From an uncultured Duncaniella sp. (GTDB lineage: Bacteria; Bacteroidota; Bacteroidia; Bacteroidales; Muribaculaceae), in assembly GCA_910589485.1 (NCBI GenBank), contig CAJUSW010000002.1, forward strand, positions 310,001 to 374,000: a DNA stretch of 64,000 nt, in the 5' to 3' direction. A program made the translations under genes and the position numbers. Every line of letters begins with the position of its first letter. The first letter of the stretch is position 1. Positions 52,044 through 61,628 of the stretch are shown piece after piece. Below the pieces are notes generated by a model. The model searched no databases. It saw only the letters and a list, made by a program, of their open reading frames with translations, and was not told the DNA's origin.

Positions 52044-53504
52044 TTATCGCGAGATGAATCGTACATTGTCGACATGCTCGCCGATGAATATGCGGGCCAT
52101 GTCGCCGGTCTTGTACCACTTGGGTTTGCCGGGCATATCGTCGGAGATCTTCACGCCGTTGATCACGAGGTTCTCGAATGTGATGTCGCTTACCTTGCGG
52201 TCCTGATTGTATCCGGCTATGATCGACACTTCATCGCCCGAGCCGTTGTAGACCACATCCTTGAACAGCACATTCTTCACGCATGTGCCGGGGGCCTTGC
52301 AATATTTCTCGTTGAAGAAGATGCGGATGTTGAACAGCTGGCCCTGGCGGAAATCCTCGACGCGGATATTGTCGAATGTTATGTCCTTGACCAGATTGTT
52401 GTCGCCACAGTTGATGGCGAAGCAACCCTGATAATCGATCTGCTTCTCCTGATGGTCGAGGATGTCGATGTTGCGGTACATGAGGTTCTGGATGGTGTCG
52501 GCCGGAGCATCGGTGCCAAGCTCGGCGGCACTGCCGTGGAGACCTATCATGATGGGGTGGGCCACGTCGGCCCACAGGGTGGAGTTCTCCATGGTGATGT
52601 TCCTGCATCCGCCGTTGAAGCCCTTGCGGGTGGCATACACGGTGTTGCAGTCGTCGCTGTTGCGGCAGAACACATTATTATAATGTACATTGTCGCTGGC
52701 AAACACGTTCATGCCGTCACCCCAGCCGTAGTAACTGATGGCCTTGACATTGTTGATGCTCACCGAGTCGCTTCCGCCCACCGGGATCTGGGTCACGATG
52801 ATGCCGTCGGCCTCGATATTCTTGCTGCGCTTGATGTACACGCCCTCGCCACGTCCGCGGGGATGCACCTCACCGCGACCGTAGAATTTCACGTCGCTCA
52901 CGCCGTTGGCTATCAGCTGGCCATACACGCGTGCTCCGCCGTCGATATACACCGTGGTGCCCGAGGGGACGCTGAGGGTGTCGCCGGGCAGATTGTGGAC
53001 GCCGGGGGCAAAGTATATCAGATCCTTGTGCTTCTTAAGGTTCTTGAGCACCTTGGCCGAGGGACGGTGGGTGTCGATGGGATTGGCGAAGAGGTGGAGG
53101 TTGTGGAAGATGTCGCCGTTTACCTCGACCGAGAGATTGCGGGGCGAGGAGAGCGAGAACGTCAGAGTGTCTCCGCTGACCGCCGGAGTGATATTGTAGG
53201 AGAGGGGACGCACACGGGCCTCGGTGACCGGGGCGCGGTGGGCAATGACGCGCACGTCGACGGTGCCGTCAAAGTCGAAATAGGCCATTGAGGTCGTTTC
53301 GGGGGTGTGTTTTGTGCCACGTACCTCATCCACCTTTACGGGATAGACGGCCACGGGCTTCCATGGAGTCTCTGCGCCCTGGCGCACCTCCACGGTGAAA
53401 TCATCGAGCGTTTCCACCCCCGGTCCGGCAGGGTAGGTCACGAGTTCGGCATTGCCGGTAAGGAATGTGGCTAATGCAAGAGTCAGGAGTGATAAATGCT
53501 TCAT
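52044..53504 (-). CDS. GH28-like right-handed beta-helix enzyme
   Basis: A 486-residue secreted protein (signal peptide about 1-18) with an N-terminal beta-sandwich domain (about 20-150) and a right-handed beta-helix. The helix has GH28-type residues: GWGDGMNVFAS, CRNSDDCNTVYA (Asp pair) and HPIMIGLHGS. Related sequences are annotated as polygalacturonase or GH49-like enzymes. It probably hydrolyses a uronic-acid or similar link in the target glycan; the exact family (GH28, GH49 or a neighbour) is uncertain. Its 5' end is separated from the next gene by 232 bp carrying a long imperfect palindrome. Confidence 0.75.
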   Translation of the reverse strand: MKHLSLLTLALATFLTGNAELVTYPAGPGVETLDDFTVEVRQGAETPWKPVAVYPVKVDEVRGTKHTPETTSMAYFDFDGTVDVRVIAHRAPVTEARVRPLSYNITPAVSGDTLTFSLSSPRNLSVEVNGDIFHNLHLFANPIDTHRPSAKVLKNLKKHKDLIYFAPGVHNLPGDTLSVPSGTTVYIDGGARVYGQLIANGVSDVKFYGRGEVHPRGRGEGVYIKRSKNIEADGIIVTQIPVGGSDSVSINNVKAISYYGWGDGMNVFASDNVHYNNVFCRNSDDCNTVYATRKGFNGGCRNITMENSTLWADVAHPIMIGLHGSAAELGTDAPADTIQNLMYRNIDILDHQEKQIDYQGCFAINCGDNNLVKDITFDNIRVEDFRQGQLFNIRIFFNEKYCKAPGTCVKNVLFKDVVYNGSGDEVSIIAGYNQDRKVSDITFENLVINGVKISDDMPGKPKWYKTGDMARIFIGEHVDNVRFISR

Positions 53505-53736
53505 AATGTTGTGTATAGATCGGTTTTATATAGGGAGATAGACAGGGAGCGGGGTAGTGCGGAGGTAAAAATACCGGGCGAGCGGGGAGGGAGCTCCCAT
53601 CCATCCCCGTCGCAATCCGGTAAAGTAGGAAGGTGATTTGAAGTCCCCCGCGTGGCGGGAGGGGATTACCCCCTCCCGTTGGCGAGGGAAACAATCTGAT
53701 TCACCTTAGATCAGTCAAAAAATGGTAGAGCGGGAT
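53505..53736. other. Intercistronic gap in the polysaccharide operon
   Basis: This 232-bp gap between the alginate-lyase-fold gene and the GH28-like gene holds the palindromic element listed next and a GGGAGCTCCC palindrome near 53588. I see no gene or housekeeping promoter. Confidence 0.5.
53644..53689. repeat. 46-bp imperfect palindrome
   Basis: TCCCCCGCGTGGCGGGAGGGG, ATTA, then CCCCCTCCCGTTGGCGAGGGA: two 21-base arms with about five mismatches. It resembles REP-type intergenic palindromes or an RNA stabiliser between cistrons; no T-run follows on the minus strand, so a simple terminator is less likely. Confidence 0.6.
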
Positions 53737-55170
53737 TTATTCGCCCTGGTACATCATGAGGGTGTTCCAGCCCACCTGATCGAAGGCTCCGGAGTTGAAG
53801 CCGTAGCGGGCATCGCCTGAACCACACTCGGGACGCATCTTGTCGGCTGCCAGCTTGGCATACTTGAATCCGACGGTGAGGCCCTTCTCGTTCTTGTAGT
53901 GGTTGTAGTAGATCTCCCAGTTGGGGCGCAGGTTGCCACGGGCACCGTCGCCGGCTACCTCGGTCTGAGTCCAGCCGTGGGTGTGTGCACCCTTGCAGCT
54001 GCAGAGCGGGCCTTCCTGATTTGAACCACCGCAATAGTAGAATGTCTCGAAGGGGAACGAGGGGAGGTCGGCCACGAGCCATGAGCCGTTGGCGTTGGAC
54101 TGGTCGTTGCCTGAGCGGAGGTTGGTGGCGGCTACGTACTCGGCCATCTGGAGGAGGGCACGGTCGTTGGCATCGAAGAAGTCAAGCTCGGGTTTGTCGG
54201 GGTTGGTCTTGTAGAGAGAGTAGGCGAGCTGAGCGAGCTGGGCTGCCACGGCGGTCGACATCTGGGCGTGGCCCTGGTCACGGCCGCTCTCCTGGTTCTG
54301 CTTCATTCTCTCGCCTGAGCCGAGAGGATCCATGTGCTCACCCTTGGCGAGCTTGAGGATACAACCGTTGCTCATGCCGGCGTCGTTGCCACGATAGAAG
54401 AGGTTGACCACGTAGTTGATCATGTCGTCATCGTGGGTGAGGATACCGATGGACAGGTAGGAGCACATGCACACGAGATCCCAGTTGGACCAGTAGTGCT
54501 CGGGGCAAGTGTCGTGATGACGCTCGAAGAAATCGAGGTTGGCGGCTGCCCAGATGTCCTTCATCCATTTCTTGAATGAATTCTGCTCGGCCTCGGTCCA
54601 TCCGGAGTATTCCTGGAGCATCAGGCCGGCACATGCGAATGTGTAGCTCTGAGCGGCGAGAAGCGTTGAGTTGGAATCGGTCGAGAACGGACCCTTACAT
54701 TTGGCCACCCATTTGTTGAGGATGTTGGCGCAGGTGGAAGCATACTGGTCGTCGCCGGTGAGGTTCCAGAGCATGGCGGTCTGGTAGGCAGCGGTGGCGT
54801 CGTTCATGCAGGAGGCATAGTTCTCCTTGCCTTCGGCGTTGCCGTGGTTGCCGTCGTCCTTACCGCGCACAACCCATTCAAGAGGATTGGGCATGTAACC
54901 GATCTGGGCGAAACGGCTCTGCTTGAGGAGCGCGAACTCGTCCTTTACGGCCTGAGGTGCAGTACCATCCTCAAGCGATGCCTTCACGCGGGCAAAATCA
55001 CTTTTGTTATATACGCCGGTGTTCTCGGTGGAGATGTTGTACTCATAAGTGACCGGCTTCACCACTTTGGGCCATGAGTCGATGTCGGTGATGCCATCCT
55101 CAATCTCAGTGCAGGCGAATGCACTGAGAGAGAGGGTAGCTCCCAACAATATGTTGAGATATTGTTTCAT
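53737..55170 (-). CDS. Alginate-lyase-fold lipoprotein (PF05426-like)
   Basis: A 477-residue lipoprotein (LSLSAFAC, Cys at about 20, then TEIEDG) with an all-helical body. Conserved-looking motifs NDATAAYQTAMLWNLTGDDQYA, HHDTCPEHYWSNWDLVCMCS, ESGRDQGHAQMSTAV and FETFYYCGG fit the alginate lyase superfamily (PF05426; PL5/PL38-like alpha/alpha toroid). His and Tyr residues in these motifs would do beta-elimination on a uronic-acid chain. The acidic residues after the lipid Cys suggest a surface location, so it could make the first cut outside the cell. 24 bp after the Ig-like lipoprotein gene. Confidence 0.75.
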   Translation of the reverse strand: MKQYLNILLGATLSLSAFACTEIEDGITDIDSWPKVVKPVTYEYNISTENTGVYNKSDFARVKASLEDGTAPQAVKDEFALLKQSRFAQIGYMPNPLEWVVRGKDDGNHGNAEGKENYASCMNDATAAYQTAMLWNLTGDDQYASTCANILNKWVAKCKGPFSTDSNSTLLAAQSYTFACAGLMLQEYSGWTEAEQNSFKKWMKDIWAAANLDFFERHHDTCPEHYWSNWDLVCMCSYLSIGILTHDDDMINYVVNLFYRGNDAGMSNGCILKLAKGEHMDPLGSGERMKQNQESGRDQGHAQMSTAVAAQLAQLAYSLYKTNPDKPELDFFDANDRALLQMAEYVAATNLRSGNDQSNANGSWLVADLPSFPFETFYYCGGSNQEGPLCSCKGAHTHGWTQTEVAGDGARGNLRPNWEIYYNHYKNEKGLTVGFKYAKLAADKMRPECGSGDARYGFNSGAFDQVGWNTLMMYQGE

Positions 55171-55194
55171 TTTTAGTGTCGGTTGTCAGATGGG

Positions 55195-56625
55195 TTATTT
55201 ACGGGGATTGTCGGTTGCATCCTTGATGGCGAATGCCTTGGCCTCGTCGAGCGAGGTGAAGGTGCGTGCCCAGTACACATCGTAGTAGGCTGCGCTCTTG
55301 TCCACGTTGGCGTTGGGGATATCGGCCACCTTGAGCTGGAAGAGGTTGAATGAGTGGTATCCAGCGCCCCAGCCGGTGAATTTGGCCGAGAGGTCGATGT
55401 AGATGAGGCGGGTGCCGTCGGGCAGATCCACGCCGTCATTACATTTGGGGTTGCCGGAGTCGCGCACGTCCCATGTGTTGTTGCCTCCGCGGGGGATTGT
55501 ACAACGCATTGCGAGAACCGGGCGGCTGCTGTGGATGGGCAGCATGTCGTTGTTGGAGCAGTTGAGCTTGATGTCGCGACGCCATTTGCCGGTGCCTGCG
55601 TCGGGGAAGTGTACACGCCATACACCATTCTCGATGGTGGGATTCTCGTTGTTGGAGATCCATGAGGTGCACTTGTTGAAGCCGAGGAACTTGTTGGAAG
55701 CGTCCCATACATACCATCCGTCGGGGATGTTGATGTCAACGGTCACTTTCTGGCCGGTCTGGTCGCAGGTACCGGTGATCGAAGCCGAACCGAAGCCTAC
55801 GGGGGTGACTACGCCACGGTGAACGGTGGCCACTGCCTCGTCGCTTGACTCCCAGGTCACTGAACCCTTGGTACCTGATGCGGGGTAGTAGGTGACATCG
55901 AGTTCCACGGGACCGCCGAGGATCTGTATCGGCTCGGAGGGCTGGGTGATCTCGATCTTCTCAATGGCGATGTACTCGTCGATGGTCACCTGCCACATGC
56001 CCTTGACACCGCTACGGTCGGTAGCCACGGCTGTGATGATGGCTGTGCCTTTCTTGAGACATTTCACCAGGCCGGTGTTGTCGACGGTGGCTACTGACTC
56101 GTCCGATGATTTCCACACGAGACGGCTGTAGGTGTGGTTGGCGGGAAGGATCTCGGCCTGGAGCTGAATCTCGTCGGTCTCGTAGATCTTGCCGTCCTCG
56201 CCGAGGGCGGTGGTGTTCTCCAGGTTGATCTGCTTGGCCTGGATCAGCTCGGGTACAACGTTCACGTTCACGGTGGCGCTGGGGCCGAAACCTACGGGGA
56301 GGGTGCAGGTGATGACTGCGGTACCTTCCGAAACGCCGGTGATGGTACCGTTCTGGTCAACGGTGGCCACGGCCTCGTTGGAGGACATGAATATGACTGA
56401 CTTGTCGCAATTCTCCGGACCGGTGACGGTGAATGAGATGGTGGTGTCCATCGCTACCGGCAGGGGCAGGTCGGCGGTCACGTCCATGGTGATCTCCTTC
56501 ACGATAAAGGTCTCTTCATAATCGGTGGTGAGGAGCTTCTCGTCATCGCAGGAAACGAGAGCTGAGCCTGCGAGTCCGGCAACAGCCATGGCGGCAATGC
56601 GGGAATATGTTTTAAACTTCTTCAT
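55195..56625 (-). CDS. Surface lipoprotein with three Ig-like (BIG2) repeats, likely glycan-binding
   Basis: A 476-residue lipoprotein (SALVSC, then DDEKLL, a surface-export-like acidic signal). Three BIG2-type repeats are visible by their SSNEAVATVDQNG, SSDESVATVDNTG and SSDEAVATVHRG motifs (about residues 40-300), followed by a C-terminal domain of about 170 residues (DGWYVWDASNKFLGF, LIYIDLSAKFTGWGAGYH) that looks like a DUF4979/CBM-like sandwich. By its place between susD and the enzymes it fills the SusE/F-type role of holding glycan at the surface. No catalytic motif. Confidence 0.82.
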   Translation of the reverse strand: MKKFKTYSRIAAMAVAGLAGSALVSCDDEKLLTTDYEETFIVKEITMDVTADLPLPVAMDTTISFTVTGPENCDKSVIFMSSNEAVATVDQNGTITGVSEGTAVITCTLPVGFGPSATVNVNVVPELIQAKQINLENTTALGEDGKIYETDEIQLQAEILPANHTYSRLVWKSSDESVATVDNTGLVKCLKKGTAIITAVATDRSGVKGMWQVTIDEYIAIEKIEITQPSEPIQILGGPVELDVTYYPASGTKGSVTWESSDEAVATVHRGVVTPVGFGSASITGTCDQTGQKVTVDINIPDGWYVWDASNKFLGFNKCTSWISNNENPTIENGVWRVHFPDAGTGKWRRDIKLNCSNNDMLPIHSSRPVLAMRCTIPRGGNNTWDVRDSGNPKCNDGVDLPDGTRLIYIDLSAKFTGWGAGYHSFNLFQLKVADIPNANVDKSAAYYDVYWARTFTSLDEAKAFAIKDATDNPRK

Positions 56626-56647
56626 CGAAATTCAATTTAAGGGGGTG

Positions 56648-58339
56648 TTAGTTGGCCCATCCGGGATTCTGTCCGAGGTTGGGGTTGAGCTGACGCTGGT
56701 CAACGGGGAGGGGCAACAGATAGTTGCGCTGTTGCCACTGGCGGTCGGCCGCGCTCTCGAAGATAGTGAAGCCATCGGCGTTCTGTGTGCCACCGGCGAA
56801 TTTGCTTCCGAGGAATGCCTGGGGCATCTCGGTCTCGGCGGTCTTCCAACGTTTGAGGTCGTCGATGCGGAAACCTTCATGGAACAGCTCGATTGTGCGC
56901 TCGCGGCGTATCTCGGTGCGCATGTCGAGGCCGTTGGCGTTGACGAGCGAGTTGCTCAGGGCAGGCATTTCGGAGTTGATGCGCTTGCGGGTGAGGTTGA
57001 TCGACAGGTTGAGGTCGTTGTCGGAGATGGCACCGTCACGCTCATACACTGCCTCGGCATAGTTGAGGAGCACCTCGGCGTAGCGGATGATGGGGAAGTC
57101 GTAGCTCTCCTTGCCGGTGGTGGCATCGCGCTCGCCCACCCATTTCCAGTTGAAGTAACCGTTACCCCAGTTGGGCTGGAAATTCTTGGTCTGAGGTTCG
57201 TCGGCATCGCTCCATGTGGTGTGGGCCTTGTAGCCGGTCACGTAGATGTCACATCCGGGAGGGCAGAGGAGCTGGCTCATGCGGTTGTCGCGGTTCTGCC
57301 ACTCGTCGGTGATCTTGCCGTATCCGAGGAATTTGGGTGAAGTCTCTATGGGGAGACCGTCGTTGCAGAGGAACAGGTCGGCAAACTTCTTGGAAACGAT
57401 GCCGTCGCCACCGGCGGGGCTTGCTCCGTAGGAGATGTTGTAGCCGATGGGTGCGAGGGTCTCGTCGTGGAGCTTGGAGAAGATGTACTCCTTGTTGGCG
57501 CTCTTGGTCACACCTGCGGGGTTGCTCTTTACATCCTCGAGGGTGAAGAGGTAGCGGTAAGCCGAGTTTCCGAGCGAGGGGTTGGTGAAGAGCTCGAAAG
57601 TATTGGATTCGATAACCTTCATGGCAGCCTTGGCGGCCTCGTCGAGGTAGCGGTCGGCCACGGCGGCGCTGTTGTGGAACTTCTGCCATGTGCCCTCGTA
57701 GAGACCTACACGGCTGAGGAAAGCATAGGCGCCCTCCTGGCTGATGCGGCCCTTGGTGACCTCCTCAAACTTGCCGAGGTAGGTGACTGCCTCCTTGAGG
57801 TCGTTGATGATGGCGTCGACAACCTCGGTGCGGTCGTTGCGTGAGGCCTTCATGAGCTGGTCGGTCACGTCGAGAGTGTGCTGTACAAGGATCACGTCAC
57901 CGTAGGCCTGTACAAGATTGAAATAGGTGTAGGCGCGGAAGAAGTAGGCCTCGCCGATGTACTGCCTGATGTCGGACTGACGGTCGTAAGAGGCGGCTTT
58001 CTCCAGGAGCAGACAGCAACGGCGTATGCGGGCGTAAGCGTCGGTATAGGTGCCGTCGGAGTTGGGGATGGTGTTGGTACCGTTGGAGAACACGTTCTTG
58101 GAACCCTTCAGACCGAGGATATCCGAGCGGAAGTCGCTGTGGAGACCGTCGCGGATCACGTGCTGGTTGAAGTCGGTGGTCCATCCGTAGAACTGGTTGG
58201 CGAAGTTCTGATAATCTTCGGTCCTGTTCCACACATTACCGTCGGCAAGCTGGTCCTTCGGATCCAAATCCATGCAGGAAGTGGTCGCCAGCATCAGTCC
58301 GACAGCCATGGTTGACATGATTTTTATGAATGATTTCAT
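56648..58339 (-). CDS. SusD/RagB-type lipoprotein of the polysaccharide locus
   Basis: A 563-residue SusD protein with lipobox LATTSC (then MDLDPKDQLADG). Landmarks: the TPR helices (YFFRAYTYFNLVQAYGDV), SRVGLYEGTWQKFH, and the C-terminal RRERTIELFHEGFRIDDLKRW plus NPNLGQNPGW end, the family's typical closing motif. It pairs with the SusC 28 bp upstream to bind and import oligosaccharides. Several aromatic residues suited to sugar stacking are present but the cargo cannot be named. Confidence 0.95.
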   Translation of the reverse strand: MKSFIKIMSTMAVGLMLATTSCMDLDPKDQLADGNVWNRTEDYQNFANQFYGWTTDFNQHVIRDGLHSDFRSDILGLKGSKNVFSNGTNTIPNSDGTYTDAYARIRRCCLLLEKAASYDRQSDIRQYIGEAYFFRAYTYFNLVQAYGDVILVQHTLDVTDQLMKASRNDRTEVVDAIINDLKEAVTYLGKFEEVTKGRISQEGAYAFLSRVGLYEGTWQKFHNSAAVADRYLDEAAKAAMKVIESNTFELFTNPSLGNSAYRYLFTLEDVKSNPAGVTKSANKEYIFSKLHDETLAPIGYNISYGASPAGGDGIVSKKFADLFLCNDGLPIETSPKFLGYGKITDEWQNRDNRMSQLLCPPGCDIYVTGYKAHTTWSDADEPQTKNFQPNWGNGYFNWKWVGERDATTGKESYDFPIIRYAEVLLNYAEAVYERDGAISDNDLNLSINLTRKRINSEMPALSNSLVNANGLDMRTEIRRERTIELFHEGFRIDDLKRWKTAETEMPQAFLGSKFAGGTQNADGFTIFESAADRQWQQRNYLLPLPVDQRQLNPNLGQNPGWAN

Positions 58340-58367
58340 GATGATTTTGCTTAAATGAATTTGAAAA

Positions 58368-61300
58368 TTAGAACCCTACATTGAGGCCTACGGTGTAGTT
58401 GCGCAGGAAGGGATAACGGCCTACGCCGCTCACCTTGCGTGATGCCTCGGGATCCCATCCGTCATTGATCTTGCTGTGCTCCCACAGGTCGGTGCCGGTG
58501 AAGTAGAGGCGGATGGAGTTAACGACCCTGAGCGGTTTGAGCATCTTTTCGTTGAATGTGTAACCGACGGTGACGTTTTTCAGACGGATATAGCTGCCGT
58601 CCTGTACCTGCCATGATGAGCACTGGTAGTTATAGTTGTTGATGTCGCTCTGGTTGGTGAGTGAGGGATAGAAACCGTCGGGATTCTCCTTTGACCAGAT
58701 GCGGCCCACGAAGTAGTCGGGCGAGTTGAGGTAGGTGGCACGCATGGGGATGCGGTTGGCATCGTCGCGCCATACGGTGCGCTTGCCTGCGCCCTGGAAC
58801 ACAACCTGGACATCGAAGCCTTTCCATTCAAGTCCGGCGTTCATCGAGAACTGGATCTTGGGATCGTCGGAGCCGAGATATACAAAGTCGTTGGTATCGA
58901 GTTTGCCGTCGCCGTTTACGTCCTCATACATGTTGTCGCCAAGACGGAGCTTGCTGATGTTGCCTATCTGGGAGGTGCCGGCGTAGCGGTCGATGTATTT
59001 CTCGAGCTGGTCCTCGTTCTGGATCTTGCCGCAGTAGCGGAGACCGAACACCGAGTTGAGGGGATAGCCCTCGCGGTTGGAGGTCACGCCGTTCCTTATA
59101 GCCTCGTCACCGCCGTTGTCGAGAAGCTTGTTGTCGGCATAGGTGAATGTACCGCCGATGTGATAGCTTACGTTGCCGATGCGGTCGCGCCATGTTGCCT
59201 GACCTTCCCAACCCCAGGCCTTGAACTTACCGAGGTTGGCGGTAGGAGCCTTGTCACCGAGGATGCCGGGATAGTCGACGTCGATGAGCATGTTGTTGAT
59301 CTTCTTGCGGAACACTTCGACCGAACCCACGAGGCGGCTGTTGAGGAAACCGAAGTCAACACCTAAGTTGTAGTTGTGCACGCGCTCCCATGTACGGCCG
59401 GTGGAGATGAGTTTGCCGTTGGTATCGAGAGTGGATACGAGGCCGTTGCCAAGGAGGATTTTGCTTGTGCTGTTGAAGTTGTAGAGGAGGGCGCCGTCAT
59501 AGCGGTCGATACCGCTCTGGTTACCCACGTTACCGTAGGAGGCACGTATCTTAAGCTCGTCGAGCCAGTTGCGTGACCATTCCATGAATTTCTCCTGACC
59601 GAGACGCCAGCCTGCCGATGCACCCCAGAAGGCCGCCCAGCGGTTTTCGGGCTGGAATTTGGAGCTACCGTCGTAGCGCACCTGGCCTTCGAGGAGGTAT
59701 TTGTCCATATAGGAGTAGTTGGCACGTCCGTAGTATGACATGATCGACTCCTCCCAGGCGTTACCCTTGTTGGTGGTCTTGCCCGAGCCGTTGATCACTC
59801 CGAGCGAGGGGTTGATTTCGAGTGTCTCGGCCTCAACGTAGTCATACTGCTTGAGGTTGTACTGCCAACCGCCCATGAGTTTCACGTCGTGACGCTCGGC
59901 AAATGTCTTTGTCCACTCGAGGTAGCCCTGTACCGAGTAGAAATCGGTGCGGCTTGAGCTCTTCTTATAGGAAGTGTCGGCAGCGATAGGAGATGTGTTT
60001 ATCAGCTTGTTGCCGGTGTAATTGTAGAAGTCGATCGAGAGGCTCTGGGTGTCGCGGGTGGCCTGAGAGGTGTTGTAACCGAGGGTGGCCACGGCGCGGA
60101 GTCCGTCGATGATGTCCCATGTGAGGTTTTCCGAGATGTTCACGGCCGAAACCTTGAGCTTGTTGTCGCCGCCCAGCTCAGCTTTCCAGTTGGGAGTGCC
60201 CCATGTGCCCCATCCGTAGGGCTTGCCGTCCTTGGTGGAGGAGGGGAAACCGGGCTGTGTCACCTGGCTGTTGAGCGCGCTGCCGATCTGGGTGGGCGCT
60301 ACCTGGTCCTGACGGTTGTAGCTCACGATCGACTGGAGCTTAAGGGTCTTGCTCAGGTCAAACTGGTTGGTGAGTCGGAAGTTGTAACGGTTGTTATTGT
60401 TGTTGCCCCACTTGAGGTTGGAGTCATCATACATGTAGCCGAGCGATAGGCGGAACAGTGCACCCTCCTTACCGCCTGCGATGGCGAGCTCGTGGGTGGT
60501 GGAGGCGGCGTTGCCCCACATGATGTCAAACCAGTTGGTGTCGAAGAAGGGGAAATCGGCAACGTCGGTGAAGGCTGTGCCTCCGAAGGGGTGACCCGAG
60601 TTGTCGAGGTCGATATAGTGGTTCTTGTGCTCGAGGGCGAGCTTGGCATATCGCATCCAGGTGTCGTTGTCGTCGTATCCGTCGTTGGTGCGGGCCGAGA
60701 TCAGTGCGTTGGCCCACTGGTCGAGCGACATCATGTTGGACACGAGGCCCGGTTTCTTGATAGTTACGGAGCCGTTGTAATCGATCTTGATCTTGGCGTC
60801 CTTGGCTCTCTTGGTGGTGATGATCACAACACCGCCGGCAGCCTTGGAACCGTAGATTGATGCGGCGGCGTCCTTGAGGAAGTTCATCGACTCGATGTCG
60901 GAGGGGTTGATGAGGCGGAGGTCATTGACGCTCTCGTATTCCACACCGTCGATGATGATGAGGGGATCGGAATTGTTTTTCGATACGGCACCACGCAGTT
61001 TCATGCCCCAGCTCTCATCACCGGGAGCCGATGAGTTACGCGTGATGATTACGCCCGGCACCTGGCCCTGGAGAGCCTGCACGGGGCTGGAAAGTGTACC
61101 TTTGTTGGAGAGTTGCTCGCTGCCCACGGTGGCTACCGCACCGGTGAGGGTGGCTTTCTTCTGTGTACCGTAGCCCACCACTACCACTTCATCGAGCATT
61201 GCTGTGTCGTCGGCGAGGGTGATCACAAGGTTGTCGGAGTTCACGTTCACCTCCTGTGTCTTGTAGCCCACGTAGCTCACTACGAGTGTCGCGCCCATGG

Positions 61301-61559
61301 GAACGTTGAGTGTGAAGCGGCCGTCGAGGTCGGTAGCCACACCATCGGTCGTCCCCTTGACCATTACGCTTGCGCCGATGAGCGGTTCGCCTGTGGCGTC
61401 GAGCACCTCACCGGTCACTTTGGCTGCCGCCGGCGTAGCCTGGACGGTGGCCGGCGCGGCCTGGATCGAGGCGGGTGACAGCGCCGTGAAGCATGCTGCC
61501 ATCACTCCTCCGATCAGCGAGCCTCGCCATGGATAGATTTTAAGATTACTTTTAATCAT
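58368..61559 (-). CDS. SusC/RagA TonB-linked transporter of the polysaccharide locus
   Basis: A 1063-residue transporter: N-terminal signal (about 1-34), carboxypeptidase-regulatory-like domain (VTGEVLDATGEPLIGASVMVKG), TonB box LDEVVVVGYGTQKKATLTGAV, plug (VQALQGQVPGVIITR, IIDGVEYESVNDLRLINP, AAASIYGSKAAGGVVIIT) and barrel ending in LRNYTVGLNVGF. Unlike the two SusC proteins at 12-24 kb it has no STN domain, so the adjacent ECF sigma cannot be controlled by the STN-FecR route. First gene of the long operon running to 42015. Confidence 0.96.
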   Translation of the reverse strand: MIKSNLKIYPWRGSLIGGVMAACFTALSPASIQAAPATVQATPAAAKVTGEVLDATGEPLIGASVMVKGTTDGVATDLDGRFTLNVPMGATLVVSYVGYKTQEVNVNSDNLVITLADDTAMLDEVVVVGYGTQKKATLTGAVATVGSEQLSNKGTLSSPVQALQGQVPGVIITRNSSAPGDESWGMKLRGAVSKNNSDPLIIIDGVEYESVNDLRLINPSDIESMNFLKDAAASIYGSKAAGGVVIITTKRAKDAKIKIDYNGSVTIKKPGLVSNMMSLDQWANALISARTNDGYDDNDTWMRYAKLALEHKNHYIDLDNSGHPFGGTAFTDVADFPFFDTNWFDIMWGNAASTTHELAIAGGKEGALFRLSLGYMYDDSNLKWGNNNNNRYNFRLTNQFDLSKTLKLQSIVSYNRQDQVAPTQIGSALNSQVTQPGFPSSTKDGKPYGWGTWGTPNWKAELGGDNKLKVSAVNISENLTWDIIDGLRAVATLGYNTSQATRDTQSLSIDFYNYTGNKLINTSPIAADTSYKKSSSRTDFYSVQGYLEWTKTFAERHDVKLMGGWQYNLKQYDYVEAETLEINPSLGVINGSGKTTNKGNAWEESIMSYYGRANYSYMDKYLLEGQVRYDGSSKFQPENRWAAFWGASAGWRLGQEKFMEWSRNWLDELKIRASYGNVGNQSGIDRYDGALLYNFNSTSKILLGNGLVSTLDTNGKLISTGRTWERVHNYNLGVDFGFLNSRLVGSVEVFRKKINNMLIDVDYPGILGDKAPTANLGKFKAWGWEGQATWRDRIGNVSYHIGGTFTYADNKLLDNGGDEAIRNGVTSNREGYPLNSVFGLRYCGKIQNEDQLEKYIDRYAGTSQIGNISKLRLGDNMYEDVNGDGKLDTNDFVYLGSDDPKIQFSMNAGLEWKGFDVQVVFQGAGKRTVWRDDANRIPMRATYLNSPDYFVGRIWSKENPDGFYPSLTNQSDINNYNYQCSSWQVQDGSYIRLKNVTVGYTFNEKMLKPLRVVNSIRLYFTGTDLWEHSKINDGWDPEASRKVSGVGRYPFLRNYTVGLNVGF

Positions 61560-61628
61560 AAATATTGGTAAATTGGTATAGGAAAAACTATGTTGGGAAG
61601 TTATGTGTAGGCCGGTGTTCCGGCGGGA

